A DNA stretch of 64,000 nucleotides from Corynebacterium sp. ACRPO (lineage in GTDB: Bacteria > Actinomycetota > Actinomycetes > Mycobacteriales > Mycobacteriaceae), in NCBI RefSeq assembly GCF_022347205.1, contig NZ_JAKRNE010000001.1, forward strand, positions 1 to 64,000, written 5' to 3'. A program made the position numbers and the translations under genes. Shown here piece by piece: positions 27,147 to 35,825 of this stretch. Numbering within the stretch: the stretch's first letter is position 1; every line of letters starts with the position of its first letter. The notes beneath the pieces were generated by a model, which worked only from the letters and a program-made list of their open reading frames with translations, made no database searches and was not told the DNA's origin.

Positions 27147-27781
27147 AGGCTAGACGCCTTGGACCACTACTTATCGCTGTAGGAGCCATCGTATTGTGGC
27201 TGTCCTCTCGTGCTACGTGGGTGGTAGCCGCCAGCGAGGACGACAAGGCCGGCTCCGCAGCCAATGACATCATCGGCTCGGCCTGGTCGCTGGAGATCAT
27301 GGCCCTGACCCTAGTTCTAGTAGCCGGTGCCGTCGCGGGGATGGCGCTGCGGCGCGTCGGTAGGCGAGTGGTGGGCGTAGTGTGCGCCCTCGCGGCCGCG
27401 GTCAGTGCATGGACCCCGGTGAGCCTGCTGACTGCGGGCGCGGACGCCGAGCGCGCGCAGAAAATCCTGCAGGGGGCCTCAGCCAATGAAAACGCCGTTG
27501 ACTCTGCCCAGATCTCTGACTGGGCCACAGTTGTTTCCACCGAGGTGCATTCCCTGGGACCAATTCTGGCCCTAATAGGTGCGGCAACAGCCCTCTTCGG
27601 TGCAGTCATGCTTGCACGCAATCCGGGCGTAGATAAGGCGAAGGCATCTAGCAAATACGAAACCCCAGCGGCACGGCAGGCAAAGTTGGAGGAGGATTTG
27701 GAAACCTCTTCCGACTCTGGCCGCGTGATGTGGGACGCTCTTGATAGTGATATCGATCCCACCGATATGGACAAAAAATAG
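27143..27781 (+). CDS. TIGR02234-type 'trp region' membrane protein
   Basis: The 212-residue protein has about four membrane helices ([70 protein letters not shown]) and a charged cytoplasmic tail ([19 protein letters not shown]). Location and topology fit the Trp-associated membrane protein family, found in mycobacteria between trpE and trpC. It starts with GTG, overlapping the hisI stop. Function is unknown. trpE is absent here, so the gene is part of what looks like a reduced ancestral his–trp cluster. Confidence 0.8.
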   Translation: MKARRLGPLLIAVGAIVLWLSSRATWVVAASEDDKAGSAANDIIGSAWSLEIMALTLVLVAGAVAGMALRRVGRRVVGVVCALAAAVSAWTPVSLLTAGADAERAQKILQGASANENAVDSAQISDWATVVSTEVHSLGPILALIGAATALFGAVMLARNPGVDKAKASSKYETPAARQAKLEEDLETSSDSGRVMWDALDSDIDPTDMDKK

Positions 27782-27865
27782 CCCCGTTTCCTGTGTAATT
27801 TCCGGAACGGCATGCTAGCGGGTTAACCTAAATGTGATTTTAATCGCCCGTGGAGGGAGGTGCTG

Positions 27866-28696
27866 ATGCCTACGCCCATTGCCGTTGACCACCTTGTTGC
27901 AGGAGTCTTGGAGGACGTCGCTGCGCGGGAAGCTCGCGTGTCTTTCAAAGAGGTGAAAGCCCGCTCGCGTGACATGGAGCCTCCCCGGGATGCCCGCGCG
28001 GCTTTGCTGCGCACAGGCTGCTCGGTCATCACAGAGCTCAAGCGCGCCGTACCCTACGGTGGTGAAATCGCACATGTTGGCTCTGCGGAGCAGATGGCGG
28101 AATGGGCCCGCACCTTTGAACACTGCGGCGTACATCTCATGGCATGCCAGACCGATTTCCGCCGTTTTCATGGTTCTTTGGAAGACATGGCAGTCGCCCG
28201 CGCTGCGATTGATATTCCCATGATGTCACGCGATCTCATCGTGGACCCTTACCAAATTCATGAAGCCCGGTGCTTTGGGGCCGATGCTATTCCGTTGCAG
28301 GTTGAACTCTTAGAGCAAGCTCGCCTGGAGGCGCTTTTGGATCGGGTGGAATCGCTCGGTATGACCGCCATCGTAGAGGTACGCAACTGCGCCGAGGTTG
28401 ACCGCGCAATCAAGGCAGGAAGTAGCGTCATTGCCATCAATGCGTGGTCGTTGGCTTCGGATGCCATTAACCGCGAGGCGTTTAACGATATCGCCCCGGG
28501 CTTACCCGAATCCATCCTGCGCATCGCAGTAGGCGGGGTAAATAACGCGCGCAACCTGTTTCACTATGCTTCACGCGGCGCCGATGCAGTTTTGGTGGGC
28601 GAATCAGTCATGGCTGCCCAGGATCCTACGGCGCTGGCGCGCTCTTTGGTGGCTGCCGGGCAGCATCCAGCGTGCCCCGCGCGCAAGATAGAATAA
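27866..28696 (+). CDS. Divergent TrpC (indole-3-glycerol-phosphate synthase) paralogue
   Basis: The 276-aa barrel aligns over its length with TrpC. It keeps Glu57 and Lys59 (VITELKRAVPYG), Glu171 (AIVEVRNC) and Asn192 (AINAWSL), but differs at other active-site positions. The general-acid Lys (LRKDF in TrpC) is Arg122 in MSRDL. The ESG of AESGV is Val222-Gly223-Gly. The SPS phosphate loop reads VPY. A normal TrpC reaction is therefore doubtful. The ATG at 27866 has GGGAGG upstream; a GTG at 27860 is also in frame. It lies between the TIGR02234 gene and lgt, the mycobacterial position of trpC, but without trpE, trpB or trpA. Confidence 0.8.
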   Translation: MPTPIAVDHLVAGVLEDVAAREARVSFKEVKARSRDMEPPRDARAALLRTGCSVITELKRAVPYGGEIAHVGSAEQMAEWARTFEHCGVHLMACQTDFRRFHGSLEDMAVARAAIDIPMMSRDLIVDPYQIHEARCFGADAIPLQVELLEQARLEALLDRVESLGMTAIVEVRNCAEVDRAIKAGSSVIAINAWSLASDAINREAFNDIAPGLPESILRIAVGGVNNARNLFHYASRGADAVLVGESVMAAQDPTALARSLVAAGQHPACPARKIE

Positions 28697-28741
28697 GACC
28701 CCAACTAGCTGGTGGGGTGGGGGATAAGGCACACTGGCTAC

Positions 28742-29695
28742 GTGTACACAGAAATTCTTGCAAATATTCCGTCTCCGCCGCAGGGCGTGTGGCAGTTGGG
28801 GCCCATTCCCATTCGTGCCTATGCGCTGTGCATCATCGTAGGTATTATCGTCGCCTTGCGAATGACCTTACGCCGCTACACCGCACGCGGCGGTAACCCA
28901 GACACAGTATGGGATGCCGCCATCGTGGTCATCCCAGCCGGCATCATTGGCGGGCGGCTCTACCACGTCATTACCGATAACCAGAAGTACTTCTGCGATG
29001 GCTGCAATCCCGCGGACGCGCTGAAGATCACCAATGGCGGACTGGGTATTTGGGGCGCCGTAGCCTTGGGCGCACTAGCTTTGTGGGTGCTTTTCAAAGT
29101 GAAGAAGGTGCCGCTCGGCCCCTTTGCTGACGCGGTGGCGCCAGGCCTCGTCCTCGCGCAGGCGATTGGACGCCTAGGTAACTGGTTTAACCAGGAGCTC
29201 TATGGGCGCCCGACCGACGTTCCGTGGGCTTTAGATATCTATTACCGTGTCAATGAAAATGGCGGCTATGCTCCCGTTTCCGGACACTCCACGGGTGAGG
29301 TCATGACCTCGGTACACCCGACTTTCCTGTATGAACTCGTGTGGAATGTCCTGGTCTGCCTTTTCCTCTTGTGGGCTCACAAGGCCTGGAAGTTGGGGCA
29401 CGGGCGCGTCTTTGCCCTCTATGTCATGGGCTATACATTGGGGCGCTTCTTTATTGAAGGGATGCGTTCCGATGAAGCAACCCATATCTTTGGGGTGCGC
29501 GTAAATATCATCGTCTCCCTTGTGATTTTTATCATCGCCGCGATTGTCTTCTTTGTGCTTGATAGGCACCGGCAGGGCCCAGAGTCCCCCGAAGAGGTGG
29601 ATACTAAATATTGGGCGGAGCGCCGGGATGCTGATGAGCACAGTGATGAGCACGCGGTATCTAATGGACAGCAACCGGGTTCTTTATCGACGTAA
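28742..29695 (+). CDS. lgt: Prolipoprotein diacylglyceryl transferase
   Basis: Lgt moves diacylglyceryl from phosphatidylglycerol to the lipobox cysteine at the plasma membrane. The 317-aa protein has about seven membrane helices, [20 protein letters not shown] at the N-terminus, [10 protein letters not shown] (family His-Gly region), the signature [17 protein letters not shown] and [11 protein letters not shown]. The start is the GTG at 28742, from alignment of [13 protein letters not shown]; no good ribosome site is seen. The C-terminal cytosolic tail is charged and low in complexity. It lies between the TrpC paralogue and pyk. Confidence 0.93.
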   Translation: MYTEILANIPSPPQGVWQLGPIPIRAYALCIIVGIIVALRMTLRRYTARGGNPDTVWDAAIVVIPAGIIGGRLYHVITDNQKYFCDGCNPADALKITNGGLGIWGAVALGALALWVLFKVKKVPLGPFADAVAPGLVLAQAIGRLGNWFNQELYGRPTDVPWALDIYYRVNENGGYAPVSGHSTGEVMTSVHPTFLYELVWNVLVCLFLLWAHKAWKLGHGRVFALYVMGYTLGRFFIEGMRSDEATHIFGVRVNIIVSLVIFIIAAIVFFVLDRHRQGPESPEEVDTKYWAERRDADEHSDEHAVSNGQQPGSLST

Positions 29696-29851
29696 ACACT
29701 GCCCAAGTGTGTCCGGTTGGTTTTGGTCGTGTGGGAAACGGTGCATTTTGGGGTGCCCGCTCGGAAAATGAAACCGAGAAATTGTGGCCCCAATCCTTTC
29801 GGAGGAGTAGGTTGGGGAGTGTTCAATTTCCCCCGACGGAATAGGCCAATA

Positions 29852-31270
29852 ATGCTGGATAGAAGAACGAAGATTGTTTGTACTCTCGGCCCCGCCGTTG
29901 CTAGCGAGGATGGCATCTTGCGCCTCGTACAGGATGGCATGGACGTTGCCCGCCTGAATATGTCTCACGGCGAGCATGCAGACCATGAGGCGAATTACAA
30001 CTGGGTGCGCCAGGCCACCGATAAGACCGGCCGCGCCGTAGGTATCTTGGCGGACCTCCAGGGGCCCAAGATTCGCCTTGGCCGCTTTATCAATGGCGAG
30101 GAGCAGTGGGATAACGGCCAGATCGTCCGCATTACCGTGGACGATATCGAAGGCACCCATGACCGCGTCTCCACCACCTACAAGGGCTTGGCCAAGGACG
30201 CCAAGCCAGGTGACCGCCTGCTGATCGACGACGGCAAGGTTGCCGTTGTTTGTAAGGAAGTCGACGGCAACGACGTTGTCTGTGAGGTCACCGAAGGTGG
30301 ACCGGTTTCCAATAACAAGGGCGTTTCCCTCCCTGGTATGGATATCTCCGTGCCGGCTTTGTCGGAAAAGGATATCGCTGACCTGCGCTTCGCTTTGAAG
30401 CTCGGCGTTGACCTCGTGGCACTGTCCTTTGTCCGCTCCCCAGCAGATGTGGATAAGGTCCATGAGATTATGGACGAAGAGGGTCGCCGCGTTCCGGTCA
30501 TTGCCAAGCTGGAAAAGCCTGAGGCGGTAGACGCACTCGAGTCTATCGTGCTGGCATTCGATGCCATCATGATTGCCCGTGGTGACCTCGGTGTTGAGGT
30601 GCCGCTGGAGCGCGTGCCGCTGTTCCAGAAGCGCGCTATCCAGATTGCTCGCGAGAACGCTAAGCCGGTCATCGTGGCTACCCAGATGCTGGATTCCATG
30701 ATTTCTAACCTGCGCCCGACCCGTGCAGAGGCTTCCGACGTGGCTAACGCCGTTCTCGATGGCGCTGATGCCGTTATGCTCTCTGGTGAGACTTCCGTGG
30801 GTATTGACCCGCAGAACGTCGTGCGCACCATGTCTAAGATCGTGGCTAATGCTGAAGATGGTGGCAAGGTTCCACCGCTGACTCACGTTCCGCGCACCAA
30901 GCGTGGTGTGGTGTCCTATTCCGCCCGCGATATTGCCGAGCGCCTCAATGCAAAGGCTATCGTAGCCTTTACTACCTCCGGTGATACCGCTAAGCGAGTG
31001 GCTCGCCTGCACTCCCAGCTTCCGCTGTTGGCGTTTACGCCGGACCCAGCGGTTCGTTCCCAGCTGGCTCTGACGTGGGGTGCTGAGACCTTCTTGAGCC
31101 CGCACGTTAAGTCCACCGATGACATGATGGAAGCCATCGATGATGCATTGCTGGAGATGGACAGGTACGAGGAAGGTGACATGATTGTCGTCATTGCTGG
31201 TACTCCTCCAGGAATTGCTGGCAACACCAACATGATTCAGTGTCACTTGTTGGGTGAAACCAAGAAGTAG
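29852..31270 (+). CDS. pyk: Pyruvate kinase
   Basis: Pyk transfers phosphate from PEP to ADP. The 472-aa protein begins MLDRRTKIVCTLGPAVAS and shows RLNMSHGEH, DLQGPKIRLG, the signature IMIARGDLGVEVPLERVP, ATQMLDSMI and the C-terminal allosteric domain ending LLGETKK. Longer frames upstream are not supported; the ATG at 29852 matches the family start. A 150-bp leader separates it from lgt, and a strong terminator follows. Confidence 0.96.
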   Translation: MLDRRTKIVCTLGPAVASEDGILRLVQDGMDVARLNMSHGEHADHEANYNWVRQATDKTGRAVGILADLQGPKIRLGRFINGEEQWDNGQIVRITVDDIEGTHDRVSTTYKGLAKDAKPGDRLLIDDGKVAVVCKEVDGNDVVCEVTEGGPVSNNKGVSLPGMDISVPALSEKDIADLRFALKLGVDLVALSFVRSPADVDKVHEIMDEEGRRVPVIAKLEKPEAVDALESIVLAFDAIMIARGDLGVEVPLERVPLFQKRAIQIARENAKPVIVATQMLDSMISNLRPTRAEASDVANAVLDGADAVMLSGETSVGIDPQNVVRTMSKIVANAEDGGKVPPLTHVPRTKRGVVSYSARDIAERLNAKAIVAFTTSGDTAKRVARLHSQLPLLAFTPDPAVRSQLALTWGAETFLSPHVKSTDDMMEAIDDALLEMDRYEEGDMIVVIAGTPPGIAGNTNMIQCHLLGETKK

Positions 31271-31283
31271 ATTTTTGGCACGA

Positions 31284-31330
31284 GCGCCGCGACCCACCCT
31301 TTAACATGTTCCACGGGTCGCGGCGCTTTT
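31284..31330 (+). terminator. Rho-independent terminator of pyk
   Basis: GCGCCGCGACCC at 31284-31295 pairs perfectly with 31315-31326 (12 bp) and is followed by TTTT. It lies 14 bp after the pyk stop. Confidence 0.9.
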
Positions 31331-31335
31331 CTATA

Positions 31336-31353
31336 TACATTTATACAAATGTA
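31336..31353. promoter_or_regulatory. AT-rich palindrome upstream of the CDF exporter gene
   Basis: TACATTT and AAATGTA flank a 4-bp centre (ATAC). Palindromes of this AT-rich type are bound by ArsR/SmtB-like metal sensors, which often control CDF genes. No such regulator is in the window, and the site is about 180 bp before the CDF promoter, so the assignment is weak. The rest of the 31354-31528 gap holds nothing I can identify. Confidence 0.3.
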
Positions 31354-31528
31354 GATTTATATTTACCTCGTGTACACTCAGCGGTTGCTTTCCTGACATG
31401 CGGCTGCAGTACTTTTTGGTTGTTCATGTTTCAGCTTCTCTACACATTCAAAGGACAACTGCACAATGACCTAAATCAGGCCGACTTGGCCTCAGTGGCT
31501 GCGCTTACCGTCATTCATTTTCATTTAA

Positions 31529-31557
31529 TTGTCAATAAGCGTCGACGGGGGTAGGCT
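31529..31557 (+). promoter_or_regulatory. Promoter of a leaderless CDF gene
   Basis: TTGTCA (31529-31534) and TAGGCT (31552-31557) are separated by exactly 17 bp. The ATG at 31564 follows after 6 nt, so the mRNA should begin at or next to the start codon. Confidence 0.6.
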
Positions 31558-31563
31558 GAGTGC

Positions 31564-32454
31564 ATGGCACACGAGCACCACGACCACGATCACTCCAGCA
31601 CGCCGCTGCGCGCACTCTTGATTGCACTAGGCATTACCGGCACCGTCTTCTTCGCGGAGCTGATCGGCGGCTGGTTGGCGGGTTCGATGGCGCTGATGGC
31701 GGATGCGATGCACATGCTTTCCGACGCTGCGGGGTTGATCATCGCGGTGTTAGCGGTGTTGGTTGGGCGCCGACAAGCATCGGCTCAGGCCACGTACGGC
31801 TACCGACGAGTGGAGGTGCTTGCTGCACTGGCGAACGCAGTGATGGTGCTGGCGATCTCGGTGTGGATTGTCGTCGAGGCGGTGCGCCGCCTGCAGAGCC
31901 CGGCCGAAGTGCAGGGAAAAACGATGCTGATCATCGCGGTGATCGGCCTGGTGGCGAATGCGCTATCGGCGTGGGTTCTGCACCGGCACCGCAAATCCTC
32001 GATCAACGTGGAGGGCGCGTTCTTGCACGTGTTAGTGGATATGCTCGGCTCGATCGCAGTAATCGTGGCCGGCATCGTGGTACTGACCACGGGGTTTGTG
32101 GCGGCGGACGTGATCGCCTCCCTAGCGATCGCGGCGATGGTGCTGCCGCGCGCCTGGCAGCTCATGCGGCTTTCGGCGAGCGTGCTGCTCGAGCAAGTCC
32201 CGGCGGACTTCGACGCCAGTGCGATCGAGCCCGCGCTGCGGCAGGTCGAGGGCGTTGCTGACATCCACGACCTGCACCTGTGGAGCCTGGACGGCGTGAA
32301 CGTGCTCACGACCGTGCATATCGTGCGCGACGGCACCGTCGGCACCGGCCCGCTGTTGGATGCCGCCCAGCAGGCCCTGCGCGAACACGGTATCGAGCAC
32401 TCCACCATCCAGATTGAGCACCCAGAGCACGAATCCCACGAGACGGTGTGCTGA
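31564..32454 (+). CDS. CDF-family cation efflux protein (CzcD/ZitB-like)
   Basis: The 296-aa protein exports divalent metal (Zn, Co or Cd) in exchange for protons. It has a His/Asp-rich N-terminus (MAHEHHDHDHSS), six membrane helices with the metal-site motifs SMALMADAMHMLSDAAG and GAFLHVLVDMLGS, and a cytosolic C-terminal domain with HDLHLWSLDG and HIVRDG. It sits between the pyk terminator and transposon debris, so it may have been carried in by a mobile element. It ends about 10 bp before the transposase remnant. Confidence 0.92.
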   Translation: MAHEHHDHDHSSTPLRALLIALGITGTVFFAELIGGWLAGSMALMADAMHMLSDAAGLIIAVLAVLVGRRQASAQATYGYRRVEVLAALANAVMVLAISVWIVVEAVRRLQSPAEVQGKTMLIIAVIGLVANALSAWVLHRHRKSSINVEGAFLHVLVDMLGSIAVIVAGIVVLTTGFVAADVIASLAIAAMVLPRAWQLMRLSASVLLEQVPADFDASAIEPALRQVEGVADIHDLHLWSLDGVNVLTTVHIVRDGTVGTGPLLDAAQQALREHGIEHSTIQIEHPEHESHETVC

Positions 32455-32464
32455 TTCCCTTCTA

Positions 32465-33213
32465 ACCTGACTTAGGCCAATTTTGTGCGGAAGTTCGCGG
32501 CCGGTGATTACTTGGATGGTGGCAGTGAGGTCGGGCGGGAATGGTACGGCGGCGTGAATGGTTTCGCCGCCAACGACGAGTTGAAAGCTGCGGTATTTCT
32601 TGAGTGTTCTCACGAGGCGTTTGATGAAGTGACCACTGCGGGTCTCCATCAGGTGGGTCACGGCTAGTGCTGCCATCACAATATTGGGATGTGCTGTGAT
32701 CGAGTTTTGTTCCTCGCATAGATTGGGCGTGCTTTCAGGTCTGATTTCGACATCCGATACGACATTTTCAATGTGGAATAGCCTGCGGTAATGCCCGATA
32801 ACCTCCTGGGCGGGAAGAGCGGTCAGGTCGGTTTCATAGCCTTTAATTCCGGCTAGGGCTCGGTGTTTGGCAGCAAGAGCGTAGTTGACCTTCTTGTTCG
32901 GGGTGGAAAGATCGAAATAGCGGTTGCGCTTAATGGCGATTTCGCCGTCAACAGCGCGTTTGGCTTTTGCGACTTGCTCTTTGATTCCGCGCAGGCCGCG
33001 TCTGGCCCGATCATAGGAGTACTGGAAGTGGGTCACCGTATTCGGGGTTGTGTGTTTGCGCGCATCGCTTGCCGAGGCTTGTGTCCAGATCTGGCCGTGG
33101 GCGTAGGCTTCACCAGAGATTTCCCGCCGCCAGGTTTCAATCACCTCAGGCACGGTGGGGTTTCACCGACAAAATGTAGTGCAGACCTGCATCTATCAAT
33201 GCTTGCTTGTTCG
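32465..33213 (-). pseudogene. IS1634-like transposase remnant, 3' part
   Basis: The minus strand encodes broken pieces of an IS4-superfamily (IS1634-like) transposase. KQALIDAGLHYILSVKPHR is followed after a frame change by VPEVIETWRREISG, then a long stretch to FHIEN. The conserved YRMSKSDLKARPIYARNK continues in a second frame, and SITAHPNIVMAALAVTHL returns to the first. At least three frame disruptions are visible. The 5' part is missing because the IS256 element begins at 33214. No inverted repeat was identified for it. Confidence 0.8.
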
Positions 33214-33240
33214 GAGGGTGTCAAGTTGTTTGTGTGTGGG
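33214..33240 (+). repeat. IS256 copy 2 left terminal inverted repeat
   Basis: These 27 bp match the reverse complement of 34623-34649 at 22 or so positions, including the GTGTC near the tip and TTTGTGTGTGGG inside. Confidence 0.85.
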
Positions 33241-33319
33241 GCTAGGTTTATAGGTATTTATCGAAGCGGTCGGGGTAGGCCACGGCCATTTGGTTAATGG
33301 CTTGTTTCCAGCCGGAAAC

Positions 33320-34592
33320 TCAGGTCCCTTCCATGAGTCTGCCGGCTGTCGCTGAGACTCGTTTGCCCTGCTTCGCTCTCTTGGCAGCTCGTCTGTCTTC
33401 GATATTGCAGATCATCAACCATAGCGTCTTGAGCGCTGATTCATTGTTAGTGAACTGCACCCTGTTGCGGGTAGCTTTACGCAGTTCATTGTTGAATGAT
33501 TCAATCGAATTCTTCGTGTAAATGACCTTGCTGGCTGCTGGTGGGAACTGCAGAAACGGTACGAAACGCGCCCAAGCATCTCGCCAGGCTTTGACTGAGC
33601 GTGGATACTTTTCTCCCAATTCAGAGGCTTCAAATTCGTCTAAGGCAGCCTTAGCTGTGGACTCGTCCGTGGCGGTGTAAATCTTTTTCAACGCGGCCGA
33701 TACGCCCCGGCGATCCCCGTAGGCTACCCACCGGTTAGCGGCACGAATCAGGTGCACGATACAGGTTTGCACCATAGAGTTCGGCCACGTTGCCTTTACT
33801 TCTTCCGGCAAGCCTTTAAGCCCGTCACAGCAAACGATAAAGACGTCCTTGACCCCACGGTTAGAAAGATTGACGCATACTTGCGCCCAGGATGAAGCGC
33901 TTTCTTCTTTGGCAATCCACGATTCCAAAAAGTGCTTGATACCGTCGAGAGCCACGCCGATTGCCATGTACGCGGACTTATTGACCACTCGGCCGCCATC
34001 GCGGACTTTAATGCGCAGCGCATCCAGGAAAATGACCGGGTAGAACTCGTCTAGCTGGCGGTTTTGCCAGACCATGACCTCATCGAGGACGGCATCGGTA
34101 ACCGCGGAAATCGTCTCATGGGAAATATCAACACGCATCGCCGTTGCCATATGATGCTGGATGTCCCTAATTGTCATCCCACCGGCGTACAAGCTAACGG
34201 TCATGTCATCGACATCAGTCAAGCGCCTAGAACCTTTAGGGACCATAGTCAGCAAGAATGTGCCAGCCCTATCCCTCGGCACATCAACGGTAACTGGCCC
34301 GTAGTTAGAATCCACAGTCTTTGGATACGACCCGTTGCGGTGATTGTCTGTTCTAGCTGCAGCTTTAGCGCTCCTGTCGCCAGACTCGTAGCCCAGGTGG
34401 GCATCCATTTCAGCGTTGAGTCCCCCTGGTAATCGAGGCTTGCAACATGCCGCGAACCAGGTCGTTGGCATCCGTTGTAGACGTGCCTAGGTCATCAATC
34501 AGTTGCGCGATGTCAGGGTTAGCAAGAAGCTTCTTTTCAATCGCATCAATCTTGGCCTTATCAGCCGGATCTCGTCTCGCCACAGTAGTCAT
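33320..34592 (-). pseudogene. IS256-family transposase with 1-nt frameshift
   Basis: This is the DDE transposase (Transposase_mut family) of copy 2. The start MTTVARRDPADK is at 34592. The first frame stops after ASITRGTQR because the C-run at 34422-34426 has five Cs where intact copy 1 has four. The body continues in the next frame from LNAEMDAHLGYES, with catalytic residues in FYPVIFLDALRI (Asp), VFIVCCDGLKG (Asp) and YTKNSIESFNNELRK (Glu), and ends at 33320. Without ribosomal slippage on the C-run no full protein is made, so copy 2 would need a transposase in trans. Confidence 0.9.
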
Positions 34593-34622
34593 TCTGGTCC
34601 ATCTCCTCATGCAGGTTAGGTA

Positions 34623-34649
34623 CCCACACACAAACCATCAGACACTCTC
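34623..34649 (-). repeat. IS256 copy 2 right terminal inverted repeat
   Basis: This is the partner of 33214-33240. The same terminus in copy 1 ends at 640. Confidence 0.85.
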
Positions 34650-35753
34650 TATTCCGAAGCCACTCCGGCGGCGTGGGCCGCGCACAACAAGGACCGCGAT
34701 AAGCTGCAGGACATTAGCCGTGAGATGCTCGGCAGCGCCCTCGACTTGGTCATGGCCGCTGGCCACCCGTTCTACGATAATGACCACCAGAAGGTCGATA
34801 CTCCCGACTATAGCTTCATGTACGAGGACGACTACGCCAAGCTTTCCGGAGGCGAGACCGACTGGAATTACTTCGAGTCCAACGATGACTTCAAGAAGAT
34901 GGCGCAAGGTGACGTCAAGCCGTAGCAGCAGTATTGGGGTATCGCGCAGGTAGGTTCCACGTTGCAGAACTCCCGCTCGGGCGAGGCAAAGGCTCCATAC
35001 TCGGACGAGCTTAACGACGTCGTCGATCTCCCCACCATGACGACTGGCGCCCTCAATGCGCTGGGACAGGACGAGGATGGCTTTTCCATCATGATTGAGG
35101 GCGGTGCCATCGACTGGGCCGGCCACGGAAATAACCCAGTGCGCGATATCGAGGAGACTCAGGACTTTAATAAGTCGGTTGATGCTGCCATCAAGTAGGT
35201 AGAGGAGAACTCCTCGTGGGAGGACACTTTGCTCGTCGTGACCGCGGATCACGAAACCGGTTATCTATCCGGTGCGAATGAGGCAGCGACGGACGACAAC
35301 CCTGATGCGGAAGACCGCTTTAACGCCATGGAAGGCGAAAAGGGCAAGGTCGCTCGGCACGGTTGGTACTCCGGGCAGCACACCAACCAATTGGTGCCAT
35401 TCTTCTTCAAGGGTGCAGGCTCTGAGGACATCATGGCTAATACCTCCGGTACGGATTCGGTGCGCGGCGATTTCATCGATAACACCTTGGTGGCCAACTT
35501 GGTCTTTGATGAGTGGTGGAATGGTGACGCCGGCTCTGCCGACGAGCCAGAGCAGCCGGGAAGTACTACTAATCCGGCGGATGATGCAGGAAAGAAGGGC
35601 AGCAGCAAGGGCTTTGCCGCAGGTCTAGCTACAGGCCTAGGAATCTTGGGCGCTGTCGTTGGCGGACTCGGTTTCCTAGCCACGCAGATGGGTGTGCTCA
35701 ATATTGACCTAAAGCCCATCTATGAGCAGCTAAAGCGCGTCGGCCTGCGCTAA
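34650..35753 (+). pseudogene. phoA: Alkaline phosphatase (PhoA type), truncated, two in-frame TAG codons
   Basis: One frame of 367 codons begins directly at the IS256 end and reads through SEATPAAWAAHNKDRDKL, IEGGAIDWAGHGNNP, TADHETGYLSG and a late metal-site His in WYSGQHTNQLVPFF, all typical of PhoA. The N-terminal part with the nucleophilic Ser is missing. TAG codons at 34923-34925 and 35196-35198 interrupt the frame; both look like CAG-to-TAG changes (Gln is expected at the second). The product would have ended with a Gly-rich hydrophobic segment and IYEQLKRVGLR, like two other exported proteins here. It is non-functional as it stands. Confidence 0.88.
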
Positions 35754-35782
35754 ACAAACGGAAGTAGGCCTAACGCCACGTT

Positions 35783-35823
35783 AAAGTCCTGCCCTCAGCT
35801 GCAGAAGCGGAGGGCAGGACTTT
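35783..35823. terminator. Bidirectional terminator
   Basis: AAAGTCCTGCCCTC at 35783-35796 pairs perfectly with 35810-35823 (14 bp, 13-nt loop), with A- and T-runs at the outer ends. It lies between the phosphatase remnant and the convergent glycogen phosphorylase gene. Confidence 0.9.
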
Positions 35824-35825
35824 TC

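Larger units (their letters stand above)
33214..34649 (-). mobile_element. IS256-family element, copy 2 (complete, 1436 bp)
   Basis: Imperfect terminal inverted repeats bound it: GAGGGTGTC(aagt)TGTTTGTGTGTGGG at the left end and its counterpart ending GACACTCTC at the right. Length and transposase type fit IS256. The 8-bp flanks (outside 33214 and 34649) do not match, so no target duplication is seen. The flanks also belong to two different broken genes. Both facts suggest a deletion or recombination after insertion. It has the same orientation as copy 1, about 33 kb away. Confidence 0.9.

Noticed and set aside
29684..31297. 537-codon frame antisense to pyk, and similar long antisense frames at 20215-21771, 2898-4229 and 552-1643 (upper part)
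   Set aside because: They mirror strongly conserved genes, have His/Arg/Gly-rich composition without motifs, and are expected from high-G+C codon bias.
31306..31554. 82-codon frame between pyk and the CDF gene
   Set aside because: It starts inside the pyk terminator, has no ribosome site or family motif, and covers an AT-rich promoter region.
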